A stretch of 64,000 nucleotides of DNA from NCBI RefSeq assembly GCF_016807805.1, contig NZ_CP063362.1:2035001-2099000 (forward strand), in the 5' to 3' direction. Each line of letters opens with the position of its first letter. The first letter of the stretch is position 1. Shown in pieces: positions 1 through 8,504 of this stretch. The stretch comes from Xanthobacter dioxanivorans (GTDB lineage Bacteria > Pseudomonadota > Alphaproteobacteria > Rhizobiales > Xanthobacteraceae). The notes beneath the pieces were generated by a model, which saw only the letters and a program-made list of their open reading frames with translations, searched no databases and was not told the origin of the DNA. The translations under genes and the position numbers were made by a program.

Positions 1-99
1 AGCCACCGGCCTCGAAACCTTGCGTGAAGCGCCGTGCCCTCCGGGCGCGGCGTTCTCGTTTCCGGGCGGCGCCGCCGGTGCCGGAGCGTTGATAGCGAA

Positions 100-147
100 C
101 GCGTGACGCGATCCGCGTGCGGTGCAAGCGGATCGGCGCATGCCCTA
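100..147. repeat. Palindromic intergenic element, copy A (partial)
   Basis: The arms CGATCCGC (109-116) and GCGGATCG (128-135) form a hairpin. The surrounding sequence, from GAACGCGT to a terminal CTA at 145-147, closely matches the right half of the longer element at 48533-48653. The terminal CTA read on the minus strand is the TAG stop codon of the adjacent gene. No coding function is apparent. Confidence 0.6.
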
Positions 148-441
148 CGGGCTGCGACCGCCGCCGCGCGACGGCTCGAAGCACGTATAGCCGATGAAGC
201 ATTGCGGGTTGTCCCTGGTCGGGACCCATTCCGGCCGGGTGTCCTGGTCGTAGACGCAGAAGCTGCGATCGCGGACGTAGCGGTCGTACAGGGTGCGGGA
301 CGTCGCCAGCAGGGCCTCGCCGCGGGTCCGCACCAAGTCCGCGGCCTGCCCGCAGGTGAGGGTGATGCTGGGGGTCTGGGCCAAAGCGCCGCCGGCGCCC
401 GCCAGCAGCAGCGCACCCGTCACCACGGCAATCTTCTTCAT
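145..441 (-). CDS. Small secreted four-cysteine protein (paralogue 1)
   Basis: This is a 98-residue protein with a Sec-type signal peptide over roughly residues 1-22 (MKKIAVVTGALLL, ending near ALAQ). The mature part has four cysteines and the motif RDNPQCFIGYTC near its C-terminus. The frame is open upstream to 513, but the ATG at 441 was chosen because GGAGAGG lies just upstream and the signal peptide begins there. The next gene upstream on the same strand (575-916) is a clear paralogue with the same cysteine spacing, so this is a tandem duplication. It is probably periplasmic with disulfides. I recognise no enzymatic motif, and the function is unknown. Its TAG stop lies at the edge of a palindromic repeat. 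Confidence 0.75.
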   Translation of the reverse strand: MKKIAVVTGALLLAGAGGALAQTPSITLTCGQAADLVRTRGEALLATSRTLYDRYVRDRSFCVYDQDTRPEWVPTRDNPQCFIGYTCFEPSRGGGRSP

Positions 442-574
442 GGCACCTCTCCGCTGGACCCTGGGCGAGCCGCCCGGCACTCCGCCGGCGGGGTCTTTCG
501 CGCCCGTCGACACGCCCCCCGGATAGCTGGGGCGCGGCGCTCGATATCACAAGGCCCGGCCCACGCGCGCACGT

Positions 575-916
575 TCAACGGAAGTTGTTGTCGCGGGTGG
601 GCACGTAGCAGGTGTAGCCGATGAAGCACTGGGGATTGTCCCTGGTCTTCACCCATTCCGGCTTGAGCTGCTCGAAACCCGAGCAGAAGCGCAGCTCGCG
701 CACGTAGCGGTCGTAGAGGTTGGGGCCCGTCCCCAGCACGATGGCGCCATGAGCTGCGACGAGGCCGGCCGCCTCGCCGCAGCTCATGGCGAGGGTGTCC
801 GGCCGCGCCTCGGCGAAGCCTGTTGCCGCGAGCAGCGCAATGATGGCCGCGGCGCCCGTCGCGGCCGGCCCGGCATTCAGCGGGGTCGACCGGCGAGCGA
901 ATCGGAATAGTTGCAT
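575..916 (-). CDS. Small secreted four-cysteine protein (paralogue 2)
   Basis: This is a 113-residue protein with an N-terminal hydrophobic segment (residues ~15-38) that looks like a signal peptide ending near AEARP. The mature region shares with the downstream neighbour the pattern CG-A-LV, LYDRYVR, FC, PEWV-TRDNPQCFIGYTC, with all four cysteines conserved. It lies 133 bp upstream of its paralogue on the same strand, so the two could be cotranscribed. It is probably a disulfide-bonded periplasmic protein. No catalytic motif is visible and the role is unknown. Confidence 0.75.
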   Translation of the reverse strand: MQLFRFARRSTPLNAGPAATGAAAIIALLAATGFAEARPDTLAMSCGEAAGLVAAHGAIVLGTGPNLYDRYVRELRFCSGFEQLKPEWVKTRDNPQCFIGYTCYVPTRDNNFR

Positions 917-1258
917 CTCGGAGACCTTTGCAGACGCGCCTTCCGCCCCGTTGGAAGCATCCCTTACCTCACCTGAACGACGGCTGAAGGCCCTGTGTTT
1001 ACAATCTATTTACCGCTGGGAGCGGCGCGGGGGCATTTTCGGCGCGCGATTTTGGGGACTCGCGATGGATGGCGGTAGCGTGATAGGATTTCGGCGTTTG
1101 GTTGTGCTGTTTTGGGTCGACTGTGGCAGGAATGTTACGGCATTTGGATCGGACCCCTGCTAGATAGATCCCACTGGACGAAATGACTCGTATCTAGCGT
1201 CTGCGTATCGAAACAAATTCGCCCAAAAGCGTAATTTACCCAAGCAAGGGGGTTGGTC
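917..1258. other. Intergenic region between divergent genes
   Basis: This 342-bp stretch separates the leftward small secreted protein from the rightward porin. It is locally less GC-rich than its surroundings, especially 1140-1250, which fits a promoter region for the porin. I see no convincing coding sequence, repeat or RNA gene. Confidence 0.4.
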
Positions 1259-1963
1259 ATGAAGCGGTTCCTTCTCGCCACTGTCGCGCTGGCGGCGCTC
1301 TCGGCTCCGGCCGCGGCTGCTGACCTGGCGACGAAGTACCCGGTCAAGGCAGTGCCGGTTCCGGTGTTCTCTTGGACCGGTTTCTACATCGGTGCCAACG
1401 TTGGCTACGGTGGTGATTCCTTCAGCTACGACGTGAACCTGGCCGGCGTGCCGTTCGCCGACGCGAGCATCACCTCGTCGGGCTTCTTCGTCGGTGGCCA
1501 GATCGGCTACAACTACCAGTTCGCCAACAACGTCGTGCTCGGCCTTGAGACCGACCTGCAGTGGTCGGACATCTCCGGCACCGTCGACGCCTCCGTGCTC
1601 GGCCTGCCCGTCGCCAGCTTCGGCTCCTCGGTCGATTACTTCGGCACGATCCGCGCTCGCCTCGGCTATGCCATCGACCGGTTCCTGCCCTACATCACCG
1701 GCGGCGTGGCCTACGGCAAGACCAGCACCGACCTGACTGTGCTCGGCGTCCCGCTGTTCTCGTCCTCGTCCACCAACTGGGGCTGGACCCTCGGTGCCGG
1801 CGGCGAGTTCGCGGTCACCAACAACTGGACGTTCAAGGCGGAATACCTGTACGTCGACCTCGGCAGCAACGACCTGAGCCTGGCGGCCCTCGGCATCCCG
1901 GCCACCATCAGCAACGACACCAAGTTCCACACCTTCAAGGCTGGTGTGAACTACAAGTTCTGA
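1259..1963 (+). CDS. Outer-membrane beta-barrel protein, Omp31/RopB type
   Basis: This 234-residue protein has a classic signal peptide (MKRFLLATVALAALSAPAAAAD) followed by WTGFYIGANVGYG, the first strand of the small alphaproteobacterial Omp25/Omp31/RopB barrels. Alternating hydrophobic strands continue to a C-terminal ...FHTFKAGVNYKF ending in an aromatic residue, as expected for BAM-inserted barrels. The length fits an eight-stranded barrel. The ATG at 1259 was chosen; a TTG two codons upstream is also open. AAGGGGG lies about 7 bases upstream. A strong terminator follows, so it is probably monocistronic. The family acts as an abundant structural outer-membrane protein. Confidence 0.9.
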   Translation: MKRFLLATVALAALSAPAAAADLATKYPVKAVPVPVFSWTGFYIGANVGYGGDSFSYDVNLAGVPFADASITSSGFFVGGQIGYNYQFANNVVLGLETDLQWSDISGTVDASVLGLPVASFGSSVDYFGTIRARLGYAIDRFLPYITGGVAYGKTSTDLTVLGVPLFSSSSTNWGWTLGAGGEFAVTNNWTFKAEYLYVDLGSNDLSLAALGIPATISNDTKFHTFKAGVNYKF

Positions 1964-1985
1964 TCGAAGCCTCGCTTCATCTCAG

Positions 1986-2013
1986 AGCCCGCTGCTTCGG
2001 CAGCGGGCTTTTT
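1986..2013 (+). terminator. Rho-independent terminator of the porin gene
   Basis: A perfect 10-bp stem (AGCCCGCTGC and GCAGCGGGCT) with a TTCG tetraloop is followed by a run of T. It begins 23 bases after the porin stop codon. Confidence 0.9.
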
Positions 2014-2261
2014 GTCGTTCAGCCGCCATCTTCAGCCCAGGCGCGGGCCTCTCCAGCCTTCGCGTTTCCCGCCTTGGCGCTCGTCCGGATCCGTGCCGGG
2101 TCTGTTCGGGAAGCCGCCGCCGGGTCCGCCGCCGATGGACAGGGCGCGGCCGGGCCCCGAGCCCGCGCTCCACGGTGCGGGTCGCTGAACGGCCCGCTGG
2201 TCCCGCGTTTTCCCGGCCGCCCGCGTTGCACGCCCGCCCCGGGGTGATCTAGTTTCGCCTC

Positions 2262-3176
2262 ATGAGTGACGACATCCCGTTCAATCGCGATTTCGATGTG
2301 CCGTCCGGCCGGGTAGACCAGGTCTCGCCCCTGGTCCGGCGTATCGTGGCGCCGAATCCCTCGCCCTTCACCTTCACCGGGACCTGCTCCTACATCGTGG
2401 GACGCGGCCAGGTCGCCATCCTCGATCCGGGGCCGGACGACCCGGCCCACGTGGCCGCGCTGCTCGATGCCGTGCGCGGCGAGCAGGTGACACACATCTT
2501 CGTCACCCACACCCACCGCGACCATTCCCCCGCCGCCCGCGCCATTCAGGCCGCGACCGGCGCCGTCACGGTCGCAGAAGGCCCGCACCGGCCCGCCCGC
2601 CCGCTCGCGCGGGGCGAGGTGAACCCGCTGGATGCGAGCGCCGATACGGATTTCCGGCCCGATATCGTGCTGGCCGACGGAGCCGCCGTTGCCGGCGCCG
2701 GCTGGACCCTGACCGCCCTGGCGACGCCCGGGCACACCGCCAACCACCTCGCCTTCTCCCTCGCCGAGGACGATCTCCTGTTTTCCGGCGACCATGTGAT
2801 GGCCTGGGCCACCTCCATCGTCGCGCCGCCGGATGGCGCCATGGGCGACTATATCCGGTCGCTGGAGATCCTCGCGGCGCGGCCGGAGCGCATCTATCTG
2901 CCCGGCCATGGCGGCCCGGTGACCGACGCGCCCGCCTTCGTCCGCGACTATCTCGACCATCGCCGGGCGCGCGAGGCGGCGATTTTGCGGGCGCTCGACC
3001 GGGAGGTGGAGACCATTCCCGACCTCGTGCGCGGCATCTATATCGGCCTCGACCCCCGCCTCGTGGGTGCCGCCTCGCTGACCGTGCTGGCGCATCTCGA
3101 GCATCTGGTAGAGAGCGGCCGCGTGGTCACCGAAGGCGCTTCGGCCCTCGACGGCCGCTTCCGTCGCGCCGCCTGA
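2262..3176 (+). CDS. MBL-fold metallo-hydrolase with C-terminal winged helix (LACTB2-like)
   Basis: This 304-residue cytoplasmic protein carries the metallo-beta-lactamase metal-binding motif HTHRDH at residues 83-88. Later metal ligands are seen in TPGHTANHL and FSGDHVM, and the final histidine in YLPGHGGPV. The C-terminal ~75 residues (after VRDYLDHRRARE) match the small winged-helix domain of the LACTB2/RNase-like subgroup. The family hydrolyses phosphodiesters or thioesters; the substrate cannot be read from sequence. It lies 70 bp upstream of the SRAP gene on the same strand. Confidence 0.85.
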   Translation: MSDDIPFNRDFDVPSGRVDQVSPLVRRIVAPNPSPFTFTGTCSYIVGRGQVAILDPGPDDPAHVAALLDAVRGEQVTHIFVTHTHRDHSPAARAIQAATGAVTVAEGPHRPARPLARGEVNPLDASADTDFRPDIVLADGAAVAGAGWTLTALATPGHTANHLAFSLAEDDLLFSGDHVMAWATSIVAPPDGAMGDYIRSLEILAARPERIYLPGHGGPVTDAPAFVRDYLDHRRAREAAILRALDREVETIPDLVRGIYIGLDPRLVGAASLTVLAHLEHLVESGRVVTEGASALDGRFRRAA

Positions 3177-3246
3177 AAGGGCCGGCGCATGCGGTGCCTC
3201 CCGTCCTGCGGGGCCGTGCCGGCCTCCGGCCGGAGGCGATGAGGCC

Positions 3247-3966
3247 ATGTGCGGGCGCTTCGTCCAGCATGGCGCGCCCATCGCCTATGCGGCGCAATTC
3301 GGTGTCGACTCCCTGGCGGAACCCCTGCCCAACGCGCCGCCGCGTTTCAACGCGGCGCCGACGCAGGACCTGATGGTGGTGCGCCGGCACCCCGAGACCG
3401 GAGCGCGCCACCTCTCGGTGCTGCGCTGGGGGCTGGTGCCGTCGTTTTCGAAGGATGCGTCGGGCGGCGCGCGGCTCATCAATGCGCGCGCCGAATCCGT
3501 TGCCGAGAAGCCGTCGTTCCGGGCCGCCTGGCGGGCCCGCCGGCGCTGCATCGTGCCGGCCGAGGGTTTTTATGAATGGCCGCCCGGAGCGAAGGTGCGC
3601 CAGCCCTTCTTCATCGGCCGGGACGACGGGCGTCTGCTGGCGCTCGCCGGCCTGTGGGAGGGTTGGAAGGACCCCGCCACCGGCCATTGGCTGAGGACCT
3701 TCAGCATCCTCACCTGCGCCGCCGACCCGCGCCTGCGCCCCCTGCACGGGCGGATGCCGGTGATCCTCGCGGAAGAGGACATCGCCGCCTTCCTCGGGGA
3801 GGGCGACCCGCGCGCGCTGCTGCGGCCCTATCCCGGCGGGGACCTCGCCATCCGGCCGGTCTCTCTCCGCGTCAACGCGGTGCGCAACGAGGGGGCGGAC
3901 CTCATGGCGCCGCTCGCGGGGGAGACGGCGGCCGCCGCCCTGCGGCTTCTGGAGGGCGCGGCCTGA
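3247..3966 (+). CDS. yedK: SOS response-associated peptidase (SRAP, YedK/HMCES family)
   Basis: This 239-residue protein starts MCGRF, so after methionine removal Cys2 becomes the N-terminal nucleophile that forms a thiazolidine crosslink with abasic sites in single-stranded DNA. Other family signatures are present in order: RFNAAPTQ, LRWGLVPS, INARAESV, EGFYEW (catalytic Glu) and HGRMPVIL (catalytic His). The length is normal. The family protects abasic sites at replication forks. The gene follows the MBL-fold gene by 70 bp and is convergent with the DUF1499 gene. Confidence 0.93.
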   Translation: MCGRFVQHGAPIAYAAQFGVDSLAEPLPNAPPRFNAAPTQDLMVVRRHPETGARHLSVLRWGLVPSFSKDASGGARLINARAESVAEKPSFRAAWRARRRCIVPAEGFYEWPPGAKVRQPFFIGRDDGRLLALAGLWEGWKDPATGHWLRTFSILTCAADPRLRPLHGRMPVILAEEDIAAFLGEGDPRALLRPYPGGDLAIRPVSLRVNAVRNEGADLMAPLAGETAAAALRLLEGAA

Positions 3967-4001
3967 AGCGGCGCCGGCGTGGCTGCGCCGCGTGCCGGGG
4001 G

Positions 4002-4781
4002 TCAGCGCTTGCGGCGCTCGGTGGCGAGGTCGGCCATCAGGCTTTCGATGCGCTGGGCGTTGGTGCCGAGGTCGTGGATGCCGTAGCGCGCGGCGGAGCG
4101 CGCATCGACCCGTGCCCCCTTGGGGGTCGGCCGGATGCGGATCACCACGTCGCTGCGAAACCCCATCAGCGGCGATTCGGCCACCGCCTCGATCTGCCCG
4201 TCGCGGCGCGTGCCGCGCGGCGGGATGGCATCCAGGATGCGCCAGTGCCGCTTCTGCACCAGTGCGAGCACGGCGTTGAACGCCTCCTCGGGCGTGGCGC
4301 TCAGGTCCACCGGCTTGATTCCCGGATATGCGAGGCGCTGTGCCGTCGCCGCCTCCGTGCCGGGATATTGCAGCGGATTGGATTCGCGCGGATGCGCCAG
4401 GGCGAGGCCACGGAAGCGCGGCGGATCGGCGGAATCGGTGGTGATGTCGGTGAGGCGCGGCAGCATCATGCCGCGCGCGAGCACGGCGGCGGGGCCCGCG
4501 AGGACCGCGACCGCAATGGCCACCGCGGCGATGGCCCGGCCGATGCCCAGCCAGCCGGTTTCCCAGGTGATGAAGAACGCCACCGTCCCCAGGATCGCCG
4601 CGAGCAGCGCGAGGCCGAGACCCGCCGCCAACGTCACCACCGCCGGGGTGAAGTCGAGCAGGCCGGTGCGGTAGAGGATCGCCGAAAGCGCCACCACCGG
4701 CAGGCAGAACAAGGCGAGGCGAAAGCTCCACCGCGCCAGCGGTGAAAAGCGCTCCTCGGCATAGAGACGGCGTCTGATCAT
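4002..4781 (-). CDS. DUF1499 domain membrane protein
   Basis: This 259-residue protein has three hydrophobic segments between residues ~15 and 105, two of them long and alanine/valine-rich. A soluble C-terminal domain follows with the DUF1499 pattern (P..YPG, AF..VLALV, W.I, IEAVAESPLMGF-SDVVIRIRP, VDARSAARYG-HDLGTNA-RI). The family function is unknown; it is common in alphaproteobacteria. It is convergent with yedK, and a HAD phosphatase follows divergently across a 100-bp gap. Confidence 0.85.
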   Translation of the reverse strand: MIRRRLYAEERFSPLARWSFRLALFCLPVVALSAILYRTGLLDFTPAVVTLAAGLGLALLAAILGTVAFFITWETGWLGIGRAIAAVAIAVAVLAGPAAVLARGMMLPRLTDITTDSADPPRFRGLALAHPRESNPLQYPGTEAATAQRLAYPGIKPVDLSATPEEAFNAVLALVQKRHWRILDAIPPRGTRRDGQIEAVAESPLMGFRSDVVIRIRPTPKGARVDARSAARYGIHDLGTNAQRIESLMADLATERRKR

Positions 4782-4882
4782 GCTCTCGCCCGTCCGCGTC
4801 CTTCCTTTGCCGCGCCTGACCTTGAAAATTGGGATGCGCGCTCGCCGGGATCGCGGCGTGGCCCGGCGGGAACGTATCCTAT

Positions 4883-5626
4883 CTAGACCGCGTTTTCACG
4901 CCCCGGGAAAGAGGCGGCATCGCCCGGGCCGAGCAGCCGGTCGGGAAGCTCGTCCACGGTGTCGATGACGAGATCGGCCTCGGAAAGCAGGTGCTCCACC
5001 GGCATGGGACCGCTGCGCACCAGGATGAAGCGCGCCCCGGCGCCGCGCGCGGCGGCAAAATCGTGGGCACTGTCGCCGATCACCGCCACTTGGCCGGGGC
5101 GATGGCCGAAGCGCTCGGCGAAGGCCCGGACCATGCCCGGCGAGGGCTTGGAGCCGAAGCCGGAATCGTAGCCGTGCACCGCCGTCAGGAGGTGCGAGAG
5201 GCCGAGCGCCTCCGCCTGCCGGTGCGCGCTCGCCTCGGCGTCGTTGGTCACGATGCCGAGGTCGAGCCCCGCCGCCTTCAGCCGCGCGAGCGCTGCCTGC
5301 GGACGACCGATCGGTGTGAGATGGAGCAGGCCCGCCTCGGCGAAGAGCTGATCGATGCGCGCAAGAAAGGCCGCCGTCGCCGGCTGGCCCACCGCCTCCG
5401 CCCAGAGCGGGCCGTAATGGGCGGACGACCCCGACACCAGCGGGGAGGTGGGCAGGAACCGGCTCTCGTCCGGCAGATAGTGGCTGACCGCGGCCAGCCG
5501 GTGCTCCGCCTCGGCGCTGCCGCCGGCCACTGCGCGGATGACCGCGCCGGCCGCACGGCCCCACGTGCGGTTGAAATCGATGAGGGTGCCGTCCTTGTCG
5601 AACAGCAGCGCGGTCAGGTCTTGCAT
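4883..5626 (-). CDS. HAD-superfamily phosphatase (phosphoglycolate phosphatase-like)
   Basis: This 247-residue protein has the HAD motif I LLFDKDGTLIDF (nucleophile Asp10, general acid Asp12), motif II VTND and motif IV GDSAHDFAAARGAGA. A helical cap domain sits between motifs I and II, as in the Gph/PGP subclass. It probably dephosphorylates a small phosphorylated metabolite; phosphoglycolate is a guess from the subclass. The TAG stop lies in CTAGACCGCGTTTTC, which resembles the edge of the palindromic repeats elsewhere in the window. Confidence 0.85.
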   Translation of the reverse strand: MQDLTALLFDKDGTLIDFNRTWGRAAGAVIRAVAGGSAEAEHRLAAVSHYLPDESRFLPTSPLVSGSSAHYGPLWAEAVGQPATAAFLARIDQLFAEAGLLHLTPIGRPQAALARLKAAGLDLGIVTNDAEASAHRQAEALGLSHLLTAVHGYDSGFGSKPSPGMVRAFAERFGHRPGQVAVIGDSAHDFAAARGAGARFILVRSGPMPVEHLLSEADLVIDTVDELPDRLLGPGDAASFPGRENAV

Positions 5627-5712
5627 GGCACCAACATCGCCGCGCGGGCGCCTCGGGTGAGCACCGGCCCGCCGTATCGACCGGGCACCGAAGCTTCTCT
5701 ACTATCATCATC

Positions 5713-6939
5713 ATGCCTTCGCGACGACCTGCGCCGCCGCGCCATCCCCCCTTGCGCCGTCTTGCCGGAGCTGCGGCCCGCCGCGTGTCCCCGTTCGCCT
5801 TCTGGCAGCGTTCCGCCGGGGTGTCGCTGGCGCTGCTCCTGCTCGCGGGCGCGGCCGCCGCGGCACAGGCCCCGGCGCCCCTGCCGCCCAAGCGGCCGGC
5901 CGGCCCCGCGACGATGGCGCCGCCGCCCTTGCCGCGTCCCCTGCCGCCGCGCGCCGCCTGGGCCCGCCCGGCGCCGCTGCCACCGGCCCGCCCGGCCGAA
6001 CTGGATGCGCTGCGCGCCGAGGACGAGGAAGCTGAGGAGAGCCAGGCGCAGGAGCGCGTGGCTCCGGAGGTCGGCGCAAAAGTCGCGGCCCTCCCGGCGC
6101 AACGCGCGCCCGCTTTCGCTCCGTTGCCGCCCCGCCGCGCGGCGCCGGAGGCGACGCCCGCCCCCGAGGCTCCGGCAGAGGGAGAGGAGGCGCCGGCGGA
6201 CGTCATCACCGCGCCCGTCGCGCTCGCCCCGGCCTGCGCCGAGCTGGTGGCGGAGGGGGCGATGCTCGCGACGCTGGAGAAAGACATTCCGCCGAACGGC
6301 AGCTGCGGCCTGCCCCAGCCCGTCCGGCTCTCCGGCGTGCGGCTGGCCGATGGCCGCATGGTCGCGCTGAGGCCGGCGGCGATCGTGGCGTGCGAGGTGG
6401 CGGCAGCCTTCACGGCGTGGATGCGCGAGGACGTCGGCCCGGCGGTGGCGGCCCTCGGCAGCGAGCTCAGCGCGGTGCAGATCGCCGCCTCCTACGACTG
6501 CCGCCCGCGCAACCGGGTCGCCGGCGCGCGCATGAGCGAGCACGGCCTCGGCAAGGCGGTGGACGTGGGAGGCTTCGAGCTGGCCGACCGGCGGCTGATC
6601 AAGGTGGAGAAAGGTGGCCTGCCGCGCCTGCTGCGCGTCGGCATGAAGGACAGCGCCTGCCGCCGCTTCGCCACCGTGCTCGGCCCCGGCTCGGACGGCT
6701 ATCACGAGGACCACGTCCATGTGGATCTCGCCGTGCGCAAGCGGGACTACAAGCTGTGCCGCTGGGACCTGGACGCCGGCGCGGTGGTGGCGCGCAAGAA
6801 GGAGGCGGCCCCGGCGGCCGGCGCAAAGCCCGCCGGCGCGAAGGGGGAGAAGGCCGGCGACGAGGCGGCGCCCGCGGCGGCGCCGGCTCCTGTCGCGGAG
6901 GCACAGCCCTCAGGCCCCGCAAAACCCGCGGCGCGGTAG
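5713..6939 (+). CDS. Extensin-like C-terminal domain protein
   Basis: This 408-residue protein has a hydrophobic export segment near residues 35-55 (SLALLLLAGAAAAAQA). A proline/alanine-rich linker follows to about residue 170, then the extensin-like C domain (PF06904). Visible marks are CGLPQPVRLSGV, PAAIVACEVAAAF, YDCRPRNRV, SEHGLGKAVDVGGF and YHEDHVHVDLA. The SEHG-GKAVDV and HVHVD pattern resembles the His/Asp arrangement of D-Ala-D-Ala carboxypeptidases, so a murein-active role is plausible though unproven. The C-terminus is another Ala/Pro/Lys-rich tail. An L,D-transpeptidase lies nearby in convergent orientation. Confidence 0.85.
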   Translation: MPSRRPAPPRHPPLRRLAGAAARRVSPFAFWQRSAGVSLALLLLAGAAAAAQAPAPLPPKRPAGPATMAPPPLPRPLPPRAAWARPAPLPPARPAELDALRAEDEEAEESQAQERVAPEVGAKVAALPAQRAPAFAPLPPRRAAPEATPAPEAPAEGEEAPADVITAPVALAPACAELVAEGAMLATLEKDIPPNGSCGLPQPVRLSGVRLADGRMVALRPAAIVACEVAAAFTAWMREDVGPAVAALGSELSAVQIAASYDCRPRNRVAGARMSEHGLGKAVDVGGFELADRRLIKVEKGGLPRLLRVGMKDSACRRFATVLGPGSDGYHEDHVHVDLAVRKRDYKLCRWDLDAGAVVARKKEAAPAAGAKPAGAKGEKAGDEAAPAAAPAPVAEAQPSGPAKPAAR

Positions 6940-7170
6940 GCCGGGACGGGCCGGTCAAGACCCCGCCGCGAGAGCAAGACCCGCCGAGGGAGCAAGACCC
7001 GCGCCCGGAAGGACCGGCGCCCCCTTTCCCCCCGGCTGCCAGCAAGTCCGGCCCGCCCGCCCGGTCGGCGAGCCAAGCGGCTGCGCGGCCAATGCGCCAT
7101 TCAGCCGAGGCGCTGCGCGTCGCGGTCCGCATCAGCGGGCGGAGGGGTGGGCTCATTGCCGGCACAAAAG

Positions 7171-7198
7171 AAAAAGGCGCGGGATACCCGCGCCTTTT
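7171..7198 (-). terminator. Terminator of the L,D-transpeptidase gene
   Basis: The inverted repeat AAGGCGCGGG / CCCGCGCCTT with a three-base loop is followed, on the minus strand, by TTTTTCTTTT. It lies 31 bases after the stop of the leftward gene. T-rich sequence also flanks it on the plus strand, so it may serve both convergent genes. Confidence 0.85.
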
Positions 7199-7228
7199 CA
7201 TCCAGATCCCGGCCCTTCGGATGCGCGA

Positions 7229-7831
7229 TCAGAGAACCACCACTTCGGAGCCCACCGGCACCCGGCTGTAGAGGTCGATCACATCTTCGTTCAGCATCCG
7301 GATGCAGCCGGAGGAGATGGCCTGCCCGATATATTCCGGCTGGTTGGTGCCGTGGATGCGGAACAGGGTGTCCTGGCTGCCCTGGTAGAGGTAGAGGGCG
7401 CGGGCGCCCATGGGATTGTGCGGGCCGGGGCCCACATAGGAGGGCAGCCCGGCGATGCGCTGGTGGATCTCCGGCGTGGGGGTCCAGCTCGGCCATTCCG
7501 CCTTGCGGCCCACCTTGGCCTGGCCACGGAAGGCGAGGCTTTCTTCGCCGACGGTCACGCCGTACCGGATCGCCTTACCATTCCCTTCCACGTAGTAAAG
7601 GAACTTGTTCGGCGTATCGATGACTATGGTACCGGCCTTCTTGTTCGTCGGATACTCGACGAGGTGCCGGGCATACTCGCCCGACGGCTTCACATTTGGA
7701 TAGGGCTTGTTCGCGAGAAGCTGCTTGTCTTTTGCCGTCATCGCCGATTCCGGCGCTGGCGCAAAGGTTCCCGACACGCAGCCGCTGAGCATCAAGCCCG
7801 TCAGCAATGCCCCGACCGCCCGCCACATCAT
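7229..7831 (-). CDS. L,D-transpeptidase lipoprotein (YkuD domain)
   Basis: This 200-residue protein begins MMWRAVGALLTGLMLSGC, a lipoprotein signal with lipobox LSGC, so it is probably anchored in the envelope. The YkuD domain ends in HGTNQPEYIGQAISSGCIRM, with catalytic His at ~160 and Cys at ~176. These enzymes make 3-3 peptidoglycan crosslinks or attach proteins to murein. The ATG at 7831 was preferred over the upstream start at 7864 because AGAGG sits six bases before it and the signal peptide begins there. It has its own terminator. Confidence 0.92.
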   Translation of the reverse strand: MMWRAVGALLTGLMLSGCVSGTFAPAPESAMTAKDKQLLANKPYPNVKPSGEYARHLVEYPTNKKAGTIVIDTPNKFLYYVEGNGKAIRYGVTVGEESLAFRGQAKVGRKAEWPSWTPTPEIHQRIAGLPSYVGPGPHNPMGARALYLYQGSQDTLFRIHGTNQPEYIGQAISSGCIRMLNEDVIDLYSRVPVGSEVVVL

Positions 7832-8146
7832 GTTCGCCTCTTTATACTCTGCCTTGTCACGCAAGGTGGATTCGATCCCGCTCCGTCTGAATTAACCGAA
7901 TGTCCGCCGTGCTTGAAGTGTCGAGGTCGTGAGGACTGTCGGCTTATGCGAGAGCGTTGCAGAAATGCCGCACCGGCTCACCTTTCGTCAGGGGATTCGG
8001 AGTTTCGCAAGCATTTGGGCTCCTACTCTCGGTATGACCCCGGAGAAGTCGCATCGGTTGCACAGTTTTGACGCAGTCGATGGCCATCTCTGAGGGGTCA
8101 CGCGAAGGTGCCGCATCATCATAAGCGCACCACACAGGAGAAGGAC

Positions 8147-8359
8147 ATGTCTACCGAACAGCCGTCGCAGGGGCTCAGCACCCGGGTGGAATCGGATCTG
8201 AAGCGTCAGGCGCAGAGCCAGCAGTGGCGGGATATCGGGATCTCGGCCGTCGCCGCAGCTGCCCAGCAGGCGAGCGAGAAGCGTCTCGCCGAGACCAAGG
8301 GCGGCGGAGAGCCGAACCGGGTGGTGACCCTCAAGGACATCGACCACCTCGCCGCCTGA
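8147..8359 (+). CDS. Small hypothetical cytoplasmic protein
   Basis: This 70-residue, soluble, charged protein (MSTEQPSQGLSTRVESDL...) has no signal peptide or membrane segment. The ATG at 8147 has AGGAGAAGG immediately upstream, so translation is likely. The middle contains an alanine/glutamine-rich helix, and the end is VVTLKDIDHLAA. It lies 145 bp upstream of corA on the same strand. I do not recognise the family. Confidence 0.6.
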   Translation: MSTEQPSQGLSTRVESDLKRQAQSQQWRDIGISAVAAAAQQASEKRLAETKGGGEPNRVVTLKDIDHLAA

Positions 8360-8504
8360 GCCGGCGGATGCGGCACGACCCAGTTCCGGCGCGGGGGCCG
8401 GGGCGGGGTGCCATTGAGACGGGGACCCCCGGCGACAGCCGGCGGCCATTCCCTCGGCGACGGGGCCGGGCTAGAAGGCCCTACATCCCGCTGGGAACCG
8501 CCGC

